A stretch of 64,000 nucleotides of DNA from Chionoecetes opilio (lineage: Eukaryota; Arthropoda; Malacostraca; Decapoda; Majidae). Where the stretch lies: assembly GCA_016584305.1 (NCBI GenBank), contig JACEEZ010007152.1:67501-131500 (forward strand), given 5' to 3'. Shown here piece after piece: positions 1 through 11,400 of the stretch (the first letter of the stretch is position 1; each line of letters opens with the position of its first letter). A program made the translations under genes and the position numbers. The notes below the pieces were generated by a model. The model was not told the DNA's origin. It saw only the letters and a list, made by a program, of their open reading frames with translations, and searched no databases.

Positions 1-149
1 CCACTAATACAACGCTAGCTTTTCTAATATACCTTAAAAATTATATACACCCCAGGAGACAACGTTATTATAATAGCCGGCAGCTGTGTGGCGCAATATC
101 CTACACTCAGTGCTGTTTGGATAAATCATTATAGAAGATAGATGATAGA

Positions 150-500
150 AGTTATAGTGATATAAGTTTTGAAGTGGATAAAGGGATATAATAAAGGAGA
201 GGTAGGAAAAGTTCTTACGGCTATTAACCAGGGTAGAACAAGAAGTAACGGATTCAAGCTGGAAAAGCGTAGATTTAAAAAAGAAATAGGGAAAAACTGG
301 TTCACAAATAGGGTGGTGAATGATTGGCATGGACTCAGTAGACAGGTAGTTAGTGCGGAGTCATTTGGGAGCTTTAAAAGGAGGCTGGATAAATTCATGG
401 ATGGGGATGAAAGGTGGATGTAGGTAGTGTTAAGTAACAGGAACTACCACGTGTAGGTCTCACGGCCTCTTGTAGCTTCCTTATGTTCTTATGTAATCAT
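150..500 (+). mobile_element. CR1/L2-like LINE, 5'-truncated 3' end
   Basis: The frame at 169-423 encodes the C-terminal end typical of CR1/L2-type reverse transcriptase ORFs, including [19 protein letters not shown] and the terminal [21 protein letters not shown]. It is followed by a 3' UTR (CAGGAACTACCACGTGTAGG) and a tail of TTCTTATG-like octamers, as in CR1/L2 elements. This is the longest copy here of a 3' end that recurs through the window. Confidence 0.85.
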
Positions 501-1040
501 TCACCCTTCCTTCTCCATCTCCGCTTTCGTAATTCAAATCATTATCATACTATCATTATTATTTTCATTATTTCTTTCATTTCCTTCAATAACTTCATTC
601 ATTTCTGACTTCATAAATATTTCAATTCTTTCATTCGCTTACTTCAATTTTTTTCATATGCATAACTCCATTTTTTCTTCTTGTTAACTCCACTTTTTTT
701 CCTCTACGTGGTATGTATGAATAGTAGAGACAGGAGAGTTAACACTGCGAGGGCAAGTAATCATTATGGTGGGAATGGACTAGGAATGGAGACAATAATG
801 GCGATATGCGAGGTAATAACAGTGCCATCGATTATAGCCGAGTGTGTGTATGTAGCCCGTGCTTTAAATACGAGGTTATGGAAGGGCAGGTGTATGGGAA
901 ATTAAATCCATGACGCGAGATTTGAGGGAAAACGATAGGGTTGAAGAGAGGAGCTTATGTATAAAAATAATAATCGTAATTCGCCCGTACTATGAAGAAT
1001 TTTTTTTTTTTTTTTTTTTCACATGTGGCTATATATAGCG
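500..1040. other. AT-rich, no gene seen
   Basis: T-rich sequence with degenerate TTCATT motifs and a poly-T run at 1000-1018. A 74-codon open frame at 681-905 has no family resemblance and no splice or start support. Confidence 0.5.
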
Positions 1041-1310
1041 CGTATAGGCAGTGAGCTCCAGGGGTGGGATGGTAGGCCCTGGAGGTTCACTCGAAGGCTG
1101 TGATGGTTGGTCCTCGCCCGTGGTGGCGCGCAGGCAGGATTGTTATAGTGACGCCTGTGATTAGAGACTCATGCCGCCCCCCTGTGTCCTTCGATGCACT
1201 CGCAATCGAAGGTAGAGTTAATGGGCAGGGCATGTGGGTGTTCTTAGGCCACTCGACGGTGCAGAAAGATTATCACCACCACGCCCTTCAGTAAGTGGTC
1301 CTTGTATCCA
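1040..1310. mobile_element. SINE-like dispersed repeat, partial copy
   Basis: Shares a long stretch (GCAGTGAGCTCCAGGGGTGG, then GTTATAGTGACGCCTGTGAT and AGGCCACT) with 37140-37462, and in opposite orientation with 45815-46020 and part of 27975-28085. The tRNA-like head found in the 37-kb copy is missing here. Confidence 0.75.
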
Positions 1311-1394
1311 TGGCCCCCCCTTCACTTCTTCGACCAAGATATTTCAAAATAATCTTGAGGCGAGGAGGGAGGGTAGCCAGGAATAGCCGACATC

Positions 1395-1535
1395 GAGTCA
1401 CATCCATAATAAAGATAATAACAATAAAAACAACGATAATAATGATAATATAACGATAATGATTAAATAATGATAATAATAATACTGATAGTAATAACAA
1501 TAATACAGTAATAATAAATAGTAACATAAATAAGA
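1395..1535. repeat. AT-rich simple repeat (ATAATAACA-like)
   Basis: Interrupted AAT/AAC/GAT trinucleotide runs over about 140 bp. Long minus-strand open frames here are Leu/Ile-rich artefacts of the repeat. The flanking 1311-1394 and 1536-1890 hold nothing recognisable. Confidence 0.8.
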
Positions 1536-1897
1536 TGCATTAAAGTCTACAGAGTTAGTGAAATCCGGCAAGGCGTCACCGCAGAGTTTTTCAGCCACAC
1601 TTGCTTCCCTGTACAGACTTTCTTCGCTCACCCTCGCGCGCCAACTTCATGTTAAAGCGACGGCCGAGCTTAAATAAATACATGACAGTTCTTCCTTGTT
1701 CTCTCTTAGCTCACGCCCCACTCCCCCTAAGGGTAAGAACCGCTGTCTTAGAGCTTTGTCAATGGCCTGAAGAAGAAGGTGAAGTGAAGCCTTAAGAACG
1801 AGGTGGAGAATGGGGTAAGGATTCGAAGCCTTGGATTACAGAGGGTTGAGTCTGCAGGACAGAGAAAGACACGACACTTATCAGATACAAGGAAGTA

Positions 1898-2140
1898 GGA
1901 CTGTGTGTGTGTGTGTGATGAAATAAAGAAAAAATAAAGAAAGAAACGAGAGAAGAAAGAAAGAAAGTAAAAGAAAAAAAAGAGAGAAGCAAGAAAGAAA
2001 GAGAAAAAAAAGAAAAAAAAGAGAAACAGAAAGAAAGAAAAAAGAAAGAAATCGGAAAGAAAACGCAGAATCCAGTAGAGATAACTGCAGGCAGGTACAG
2101 TGTACGTACACACAAACACACACACACACACACACACCAC
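1898..2140. repeat. GT, GAAA and CA simple repeats
   Basis: (GT)n at 1903-1917, a purine-rich AGAAAGAAA block at about 1920-2060 and (CA)n at 2110-2137. All open frames across it are low-complexity shadows. Confidence 0.9.
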
Positions 2141-2415
2141 CTATCCGGCTTAGTGGGTTAGGGCGTCAGGCACCATTCTGTGGTCCGGCATTCGATCCCC
2201 GGCCCCGCTCATTCCCGGGGATTTTTCCACTGACAAGTTCGGGCGGTTACTGTCCCCCTTGAGCAAGGGGATGGGGTGTGGTGTGGTGTGTGAGGTCCCA
2301 GCATTACCCAAAGATCGGTAATAATGAGTTCCAAGCTCGCATCGGGAGGGTGAAACTGTCGATCCTGAACCAGCGCGCGTGAACAAGACCATGGGTGAAT
2401 GACACACACACACGC
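2141..2415 (+). mobile_element. tRNA-derived SINE-like element
   Basis: The head has a degenerate A box (TTAGTGGGTTAGGGCGTC) and a B-box-like GGCATTCGATCCC about 40 bp later, followed by a G/C-rich body and a terminal (AC)n. The pol III box spacing suggests a tRNA-derived SINE. No intact tRNA fold is visible. Confidence 0.6.
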
Positions 2416-3000
2416 CTAATGATTTACAGCAAGAAATATTAACATGGCCATCACGCTGATATAATGGCTATGCAAATGAAGAGAAAGGTACGATTGTGAC
2501 ACCTGAATCCAGCATTGCCATGCCTACACCTTCTGCTGTCCATATGTTGTCGCCACTAGGGCTGAATTTAAATTGGCTACAGGATGGGAGGAGTATCAAT
2601 AAACAGGTAATATAATACACAAGGTTTGAGTTTCCATTTCTTTTCTTTTTTGCAGTTGTTCTTTGCTTTCCTGTCTTAAAAAAATCTAGCATGTGCATAT
2701 TATGATACCCATAGGTTTTATTTGGTATGATAAACTGAAGGGCTGAGTTATTAGGTTAAATTAGGTCATTGAAGTATTTTGTTGTATAGGTTCCTGAACA
2801 CTAAATTTGTTCAAGTAACGAACACAAAGCAAGTCATTTTGAGATCACTTCAATTGCTACCAAAATACTACACAAGTTTGAACCTCACTATTGTTTCGTA
2901 GCTTTGGATGTAAATCTCAGTATTACTCTTCTAATTATTCTCTTCCATGTCCATGACCCTAAATACAAATACAGGCCGGGTAAAAAACAGCCAACTTGCA
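2415..3000. other. No feature recognised
   Basis: Mixed-composition sequence without repeats or coding signal that I can recognise on either strand. Confidence 0.5.
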
Positions 3001-3004
3001 CACG

Positions 3005-3570
<566 letters not shown>

Positions 3571-3599
3571 TACGGGAAAAAAGGAAAAGTGACTCGGCA

Positions 3600-4155
3600 T
3601 AAGAAATAAAACTTTAGACTTGGGTAATCAAGCAAAACATTTATATAAGCCAAGTCGATGAAGGCAACACAATTACTACGTAGGAGGAAACTTTGCACTT
3701 TCTACGTTAGCAAAATAGAAAGAAATACAGTACTTATAGTCTATTTTTCTGTAACGAGGCGAAAATTCCATTCTATCTTAATTAAGGTCTCATGTTTAAA
3801 ATGATGCCTGTGTTTACCTGATAATAGGGTTAACTATGATAAAATACAGCTGACATTCAGAAGAAGCGTAGTATTCCCTTCTGGTATCAAATGTCAGTCA
3901 GTAAGCAGCAAGAGGTCAGGATTTTTCACCTCGTTAAAAATACCAGAGTATCACTATTCACTACTATTAATTCATATAGTTACTACACCCTTTTCCCGTT
4001 CAAATCCAAAAATAATGCGGAAAAATGACACAAAGTAAATACACATCCTGCCACCACCAGCGTTTTCTAACACTGCTGGGGGGAGGTTAGAAATGCGGCC
4101 ATAATTAAGTGTTAAGGCCGATAACAAACCATTATTAGTATTAGAGCAGAATAAT
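3600..4155. other. No feature recognised
   Basis: AT-rich unique-looking sequence between two repeat blocks. No coding or RNA gene signal seen. Confidence 0.5.
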
Positions 4156-4240
4156 AATCAATAGGGAGTCAATAGGGAGCTTTAAAAAGGAGGCTAGACA
4201 ATTTCATGGATGGGGATGAAAGGTGGATGTAGGTAGGTAG
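4156..4240 (+). mobile_element. CR1/L2-like LINE 3' fragment
   Basis: Carries the end of the LINE ORF (GGAGCTTTAAAAAGGAGGCT, then GATGGGGATGAAAGGTGGAT) directly before the C-rich minisatellite. The 3' UTR is lost where the minisatellite begins. Confidence 0.8.
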
Positions 4241-4259
4241 TTAAGGTGGAGCCCAAAAA

Positions 4260-7200
4260 TAATGTCCCCCCCCTCCCACATAACCTGTCCCCTCCCACAT
4301 AGCCTGTCCCCCCTCCCACATAGCCTGGCCCCTCTCCCACATAGCCTGGCCCCTCTCCCACATAGCCTGTCCCCCCCTCCCACATAGCCTGTCCCCCCTC
4401 CCACATAGCCTGTCCCCCCTCCCACATAGCCCGTCCCCCCTCCCATATAGCCTGTCCCCCCTCCCACATAGCCTGTCCCCCTCTCCCACATAGCCTGTCC
4501 TCCCACCCACATAGCCCGTCCCCCTCCCACATAGCCTGTCCCCTCTCCCACATAGCCTGTCCCCCTCCCACATAGCCTGTCCCCCTCCCACATAGCCCGT
4601 CCCCCTCCCATATAGCCTGTCCCCCCTCCCACATAGCCTGTCCCCCTCCCACATAGCCTGTCCCCCTCCCACATAGCCTGGCCCCTCTCCCACATAGCCT
4701 GTCCGCCCTCCCACATAGACTGTCCCCCTCCCACATAGCCTGTCCCCTCTCCCACATAGCCTATCCCCCCTCCCACATTGCCTGTCCCCTCCCACATAGC
4801 CTGTCCCTTCTCCCACATAGCCTGACCCCTCCTCCCACTTGCCCTGTTCCCCTCCCACATAGCCTGTCCCCCGTCCCCATCTCCTCCCACAACGGCCTAT
4901 CCCCCCTCCCACATAGCCTGTCTCCCCCCCCCAATAGCCTGTCCCCCTCCCACATAGCCTGTCCCACCTCCCACATAGCCTGCCCCCTCCCACATAGCCT
5001 GTCCGCCCTCCCACATAGCCTGCCCCTCTCCCAATAGCCTGTCCCCCTCCCACATAGCCTGTCCCCGTCCCACATAGCCTGTCCCCCTCCCACATAGCCT
5101 GTCCCCTCTCCCACATGCCTGTCCCCCCTCCCACATAGCCTGCCCCCCTTCCCACATAGCTGTCCCCTCCCACATAGCCTGTCCCCGTCCCACATAGCCT
5201 GTCCCCCCTCCACATAGCCTGTCCCCCCTCCCACATAGCCTGCCCCCTCCCACATAGCCTGTCCCCTCCCACATAGCCTGTCTCCCCTCCCACATAGCCT
5301 GTCCCTTCCCACATAGCCTGTCCCCCCCTCCCACATAGCCTGTCCCCCTCCCACATAGCCTGTTCCCCCCTTCCACATAGCCTGTCCCCCTCCACATAGC
5401 CTGTCCCTTCCCACATAGCCTGTCCCCCCTCCCACATAGCCTGTCCCCCTCCCACATAGCCTGTCCCCCATCCCACATAGCCTGTCCCCCTCCCACATAG
5501 CCTGTCCCCCCCCCACATAGCCTGTCTCCCCCTCCACATAGCCTGTCCCCCCTCCCACATAGCCTGTCCCTTCCCACATAGCCTGTCCCCCCTCCCCATA
5601 GCCTGTCCCCCCTCCCACATAGCCTGTCCCCCCTCCCACATAGCCTGTCCCCCTCCACATAGCCTGTCCCCCTCCCACATAGCCTGTCCCCCCTCCCACA
5701 TAGCCTGTCCCCCTCCCACATAGCCTGTCCCTTCCCACATAGCCTGTCCCCCCTCCCACATAGCCTGTCCCCCCTCCCACATAGCCTGTCCCCCCTTTCC
5801 CACATAGCATGTCCCCCCTCCCACATAGCCTGTCCCCCTCCCACATAGCCTGTCCCCCCCACTTCCCCACATAGCCTGTCCCCCCTCCCACATAGCCTGT
5901 CCCCCTCCCACATAGCCTGTCCCCCTCCCACATAGCCTGTCCCCCTCCCACATAGCCTGTCCCCCCTCCCCATAGCCTGTCCCCCCTCCCACATAGCCTG
6001 TCCCCCCTCCCACATAGCCTGTCCCCCTCCCACATAGCCTGTCCCCCTTTCCACATAGCCTGTCCCCCCCCACATAGCCTGTCCCCCTCCCACATAGCCT
6101 GTCCCCCTCCCACATAGCCTGTCCCCCCTCCCACATAGCCTGTCCCCCTCCCACATAGCCTGTCCCCCCTCCCACATAGCCTGTCCCCCTCCCACATAGC
6201 CTGTCCCCCTCCCACATAGCCTGTCCCCCTTCCACATAGCCTGTCCCCCCTCCCCATAGCCTGTCCCCCCTCCCACATAGCCTGTCCCCCTCCCACATAG
6301 CCTGTCCCCCTCCCACTAGCCTGTCCCCCCTCCACATAGCCTGTCCCCCTCCCACATAGCCTGTCCCCCTCCCCATAGCCTGTCCCCCCTCCACATAGCC
6401 TGTCCCCCTTCCCACATAGCCTGTCCCCCCTCCCACATAGCCTGTCCCCCCCCCACATAGCCTGTCCCCCCTCCACATAGCCTGTCCCCCTTCCACATAG
6501 CCTGTCCCCCTTCCACATAGCCTGTCCCCCTTCCACATAGCCTGTCCCCCCTCCCACATAGCCTGTCCCCCCCCACATAGCCTGTCCCCCTCCCACATAG
6601 CCTGTCCCCCCTTCCACATAGCCTGTCCCCCCTCCCACATAGCCTGTCCCTTCCCACATAGCCTGTCCCCCCTCCCACATAGCCTGTCCCCCTCCCACAT
6701 AGCCTGTCCCCCTCCCACATAGCCTGTCCCCCCTCCCACATAGCCTGTCCCCCTCCCACATAGCCTGTCCCCCTTCCACATAGCCTGTCCCCCCTCCCAC
6801 ATAGCCTGTCCCCCTCCCACATAGCCTGTCCCCTCCCACATAGCCTGTCCCCCCTCCCACATAGCCTGTCCCTTCCCACATAGCCTGTCCCCCCTCCCAC
6901 ATAGCCTGTCCCCCTCCCACATAGCCTGTCCCCCTCCCACATAGCCTGTCCCCCCTCCCCATAGCCTGTCCCCCCTCCCACATAGCCTGTCCCCCTTGCC
7001 ACATAGCCTGTCCCCCTCCCACATAGCCTGTCCCCCTCCCACATAGCCTGTCCCCCTCCCACATAGCCTGTCCCCCCTCCCACATAGCCTGTCCCCACTC
7101 CACATAGCCTGTCCCCCTCCCACATAGCTGTCCTCCCTCCCACATAGCCTGTCCCCCTCCCACATAGCCTGTCCCCCCTCCCACATAGCCTGTCCCCCTT

Positions 7201-7280
7201 TCCACATAGCCTGTCCCCCCTCCCACATAGCCTGTCCCCTCCCACATAGCCTGTCAACTCCCACATAGCCTGCCCCCCCC
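4260..7280. repeat. 3-kb C-rich minisatellite, unit about 20 bp
   Basis: About 150 head-to-tail copies of a 17-21 bp unit of the form CCCCCTCCCACATAGCCTGT. Length varies mainly in the C run. The left end (4260-5000) is more diverged (GGCCCCTCTCCC variants) than the middle, where neighbours are nearly identical, as expected if turnover is concentrated internally. The minus strand is G-rich, with closely spaced GGGG/GGG runs. Stop-free minus-strand frames of up to 1,036 codons exist only because the unit lacks stops; they are not proteins. Confidence 0.97.
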
Positions 7281-7470
7281 CACCTCACGCCAGCTACATA
7301 CACACACACACAGCCACGCGGTTCTCTCTGCCTTGTGCTCGCGTGGCTCACAAAACTTCCTCCTCCTCTTCTTGTGACTGACGCTCAGGATATCGCTGCG
7401 TGGGTTTTGGGAAGAAATAACATGTGACCTGCCTGTGTGGGGCGGAGAAGGAAGACCCCTTGAGGCCCTC
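7281..7470. other. No feature recognised
   Basis: Short stretch with a (CA)n at about 7301-7311 and no coding signal. Confidence 0.4.
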
Positions 7471-7677
7471 TTAACCCCTTGAACGTAATTTCCATTGTAA
7501 TTTGACTGCCATAAGACGATTTTTAGAGAATATAAGCAATATTTTAAGGATATGACCTGTTTAGTATCCTTACGACTAACTAATTTGGTATATTCAGCAG
7601 TTACTTTTTCGTAATTTTATGGCTGACAAGTCGATTTTTTACATAGCAAAAGAAAGATCTGGGTGTGAAGGGATTAA
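7471..7677 (-). mobile_element. TTAA-flanked piggyBac-like MITE, copy 1
   Basis: About 207 bp bounded by TTAA, with ends CCCCTT and GAAGGG inside. The internal block (CGTAATTTCCATTGTAATTT, ATGACCTGTTTAGTATCCTT, AGATCTGGG) recurs at least a dozen times in the window. TTAA targets with CCC/GGG termini are the hallmark of piggyBac-type elements. Being short and non-coding, it must rely on a transposase elsewhere. Confidence 0.85.
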
Positions 7678-8240
7678 ATAAATCATTACCTTTATTAATA
7701 CACTAAGTAAACCTTTCTAATGGTTGACATGTCCCGTATACTATGTGGTTATTGCTATGTTGATAAGGACATGTAGGTAGCAGTGGTACCTTGCTATGGG
7801 GACGCGTTGCAATAGGCTATGCAGTAATCATCATACTGGAAATGTAAGCGTTATGAATATTTGCTATAAATCACATCACATCAAACAGGTGATAATTACA
7901 GGCATATATAACTGGTTACATACATCTACCTTGACTTACACGTATCATATCATGCTGTTTAGTTACTGAATCATGCATTACAACGTGAACTTAAGTATGT
8001 ACAACGTGGAGCAAATTAAAATAACGCAGCCCTTCCCTCGGTCAGCGGGTAACTGGCACGGTGAAAAGGAGGGAGAAAAGGAAGAGACTCGGGCTGTGCA
8101 AGTGCAATCGTGTGCTGAAAACTCATCTTCCCATCCTTTTATACCCTACTAAACCACTACCCTCAACTACCTTAAACTACCCATGTATTAATAACAGCAT
8201 GGAGGGTAGTTGTGGGCTATGGGTAGTGCTGGGTAGTTGA
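7678..8240. other. Upstream flank of INTS3, no feature recognised
   Basis: AT-rich sequence with no repeat or coding signal I can support. Any distal regulatory element cannot be distinguished. Confidence 0.4.
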
Positions 8241-8403
8241 GTAAAAGGGAGGGAAGTAATCATGTGTTAGGCCGCAGCACCTCTCCGAGCCGCTCGTGTA
8301 TTGTGCGGCGCCAGGGCTGCGCGGCTGCTGTGAGGGCTCCAGGGAAACAGTGCGGACTATTTTTCGGGTTTTCGTGCGGAATAAGGACGATTATGCCCTC
8401 AAA
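8241..8403 (+). promoter_or_regulatory. GC-rich probable core promoter / 5' UTR of INTS3
   Basis: This stretch is locally GC- and CpG-rich (GCCGCTCG, GCGGCGCC, GCGCGGCTGC), unlike the AT-rich sequence on either side, and runs directly into the INTS3 start codon. The frame of the ATG is open upstream to about 8296 but contains no earlier ATG. There is no clear TATA box, so a TATA-less housekeeping-type promoter is likely. The transcription start cannot be placed from sequence alone. Confidence 0.45.
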
Positions 8404-8478
8404 ATGACCACCGAGAAAGCTGTAACATCCCGGTTATTCACCACGTCGGTTATTGAGGGCCGGGTGGACCTAGATGAG
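8404..8478 (+). CDS. INTS3: INTS3 exon 1 (start codon)
   Basis: Twenty-five codons from ATG, ending in phase 0 at GAG followed by donor GTAATA. The peptide begins [15 protein letters not shown] and ends RVDLDE. It resembles the animal INTS3 N-terminus, where a short LF/LLxTSxxE segment precedes a DLEEK-like stretch. The ATG has A at -3 and is the first in-frame ATG. It joins exon 2 without a phase break to give DLDE-KYDKAYN. The GC-rich sequence upstream supports a gene start. The main uncertainty is the 9.3-kb gap to exon 2, which could hide a small exon, although the homology shows no gap. Confidence 0.82.
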
Positions 8479-11400
8479 GTAATAATGGGGTATATATGTG
8501 TGTTGGGTCCACATCATGGCGACTCCTAAAGAACAGCTGATCGTGTCAACAACCACCTTTGCCTTGCCTATTTACCCCTTGCAACACCCACACGTCTGGC
8601 TACTCCACTTTACCGGGCATATGTAACCTGCTATCAACCTATACCTAAGTCGCCAGTTAAATACCCCGGAATTATAGTACTCAGAGTTGTTGTTATTAAA
8701 CTAAACACACCCTAACGTAAAGTAATTGTAATGCAGCTTTATTTCCTTAGCCAGCTTAAACTAACCCTCAAACTAACCTAATCTAACCTATCTCTCAAAC
8801 TAATCTAACCTAACCAAACCCTCTAACTAACCTAACCGTACCTAACCTAACTCTCAAACTAACCTTACCTAACCTAACCCTTTAACTAACCTAACCTTAC
8901 CTAACCTAACTCTCAAACCTTACCTAACCTAACCTAAGAATTGTAGTACTCAAGTGTTGTTGTTATTAAGCTCAACACACGCTAACGAAAAGTCATTGTA
9001 ATGCAGCTTTATTCCCTTAGCCAGCTTACCTAGCCTGTCAGGATATCGTTATGATGCTACTATAAGGCAGCGTAATGCATGCTTGGGTGTAGGAAATTTG
9101 TCTAGGTTAATTATCTGTTAATTGTGTTAGATGTAATCCTGCAAATCATTCCCATAGGTTAGGTTACAGAGAGTTTCGTACACAAGTTGTTTCGTACCCA
9201 GGTTTTGTTAGTTGTTTCGTACACTGATTTTGAGTTTTTTCGTACATACCTGGTGTCGAATCGTAACTCTAGTAATCAAGTTCAACTCTGAGCTGAGTGT
9301 ACGAAACGACTATGGTTTCATAGACTACGAAACTACTTTTTGGTGTACGAATCTACTGGTGAACGAAACAACTTGTGTACGAACTGACTGCAGCCCTTCC
9401 CATATACCGAAGTGCCATACATTACCTTTTATTGATGTCCCCCATATGGCGAAATTAAGGTATTCGAGTATAGTATTGTTCCCAGTGCATGTTTTGTAGG
9501 TTATTGAGGCTATATAACCGTATGGCTCTGATATAAAAGCCGTAGCTCCCATCCTGCCCTCAAAACTAAGTGCCACATACAAACTCCGGTAAAATTTCGG
9601 TAGTGGGCATTCACCGATTTCGTGGCTGACACTTAGTTTTTGTGTGTTTTGAATAAGTCTGGTACTCATTTTGATACCCAATGACTGTATTATTAACCCC
9701 TTTAGAGTTTAGACCCATAACGTAATTTCCATTGTAGTTTGGGTTCCACTAGACGATTTTTAATGCATATAAGCAATATTTTATAGATATGACCTGTTTA
9801 GTATACTTGTCGACAAACTAATTTGACATATTAAGTTACTTTTCGTAATTTTATGGCTAACAGACCATTTTTTATAGCAAAGGAAAGATCTGGGCGTGAA
9901 GGGATTAATATTATATAACAATATACTACCAATAACAATAATACTCGAAATAATACCCAAACTTCTAACTATATAAATGGTTATGGAAGTTTCTAAATCT
10001 AATCTAACCGTACTTATAATCTCCTAACCAAATTAGCCATAGTGCAATGTTGTGGACTTAGTATCAGTGTTAGCTTGTGGACTTTGCCGTAGTGGAAGCT
10101 TGTAGATATGGCCTGTGTGGGGATACAAGCTGTGTTATTTTTTTATTTTTTTTAACTTATATTGCTAGTGGTTTCAAAAAATTGTTTCCTTCTGCGTGTG
10201 TACAGTCCACAGCGGTGGGCGCGATACTTTTTTTTGGTAGTGCGATAACAATACTGCCATACTTTTTTCCCGCTAGTTTGATACGCGATACTCCGATACT
10301 TTTTCGGATTTTCTTAAATAGCGATACCGATTACTGCGATACCTACCGCTACCGATACTTTTTTCTTAAAGCGATAGTGTCGCAGCGAATACTGCGATAC
10401 CAAAAATTTAGCTTTGCGATACTTTGCTACCTAAGAAAACACTGTATTAGCAAAAAAAATATCTATTACTTAAACTACAGTTTAGGCACATTAAAACATT
10501 GTAATATATATATTTTTAAACTGACAAATTTTATTTAAAATATAAAAATATAAAATTCTTAAAAAAAAAAAAATATATATATAAAATTTTAAAGTATCGC
10601 GGGAAATTTAAGCGATACTTGTGTTGCGATACTTATACTCCGCTACTTTTGAATGCTTCGCGATACTGCGATACTTTTTTGGCGGTGCGATAGTATCGCA
10701 GTACAGGTTGAAGTTCCCAAACTCGGTCATCCCAAGACTCGGCAACACCCAAAACTCTGCATATGGTTCCGGATTTTCCAAAACACGGCAGAACACCCAA
10801 AACCCTGGGCGTAGTTGCCGGGTCGGCCGCTGGGTGCCACCACACTAGGCCGCTTGGTTTCTCCCGCCGATTTGTTTGTTGTTATTGTTCAGTGGTGTTG
10901 TGACTGTAGAGTTGTGTACACTGTTATTTAGTGTACTTCTACAGGTCTGTTATTGGTATTATGGCTCCCAAACGTCCAGGAACACCTACTGGTGGAAGTG
11001 AAAAGAAAAGGAAGAACAATGTGTTAACTATTTCTGAGAAAATTGACCTTTTGAAGAAGTTGGATGGCAGAACCTCAGTGTGGAATTTGTGTGAAATATA
11101 TGGTGTGGGGTCATCTACAGTGTATGACCTCAAGAAACAGAAAACAAAGTTACGTGAATTTTATGCCAGGAGTGAGAGGAGTGAGACGGTGAAAGATATG
11201 GACATACGTAAGACCATGAGACATGGGAAGAGTGAAGATTTGGACAAAGCATTAATGCAGTGGCTCAGACAGCGTCGTAATGATGAATATGAAAATTGTG
11301 ATTTTTTTCATGTGATTTTCATGCTTTTTTCCCCTTAATATATCTACGTTCTAAAAGCTGGAAAATTCCATTACTCGGCTCGGCGCTGGTCCCGAGGTTG

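Noticed and set aside
4241..7351. Minus-strand open frame of 1,036 codons (and overlapping 828, 459 and 316-codon frames) rich in Gly, Met and Trp
   Set aside because: All arise from the C-rich minisatellite. Every frame shows the same cyclic peptides, unit length varies and is often not a multiple of three, and there is no non-repetitive coding sequence at either end.
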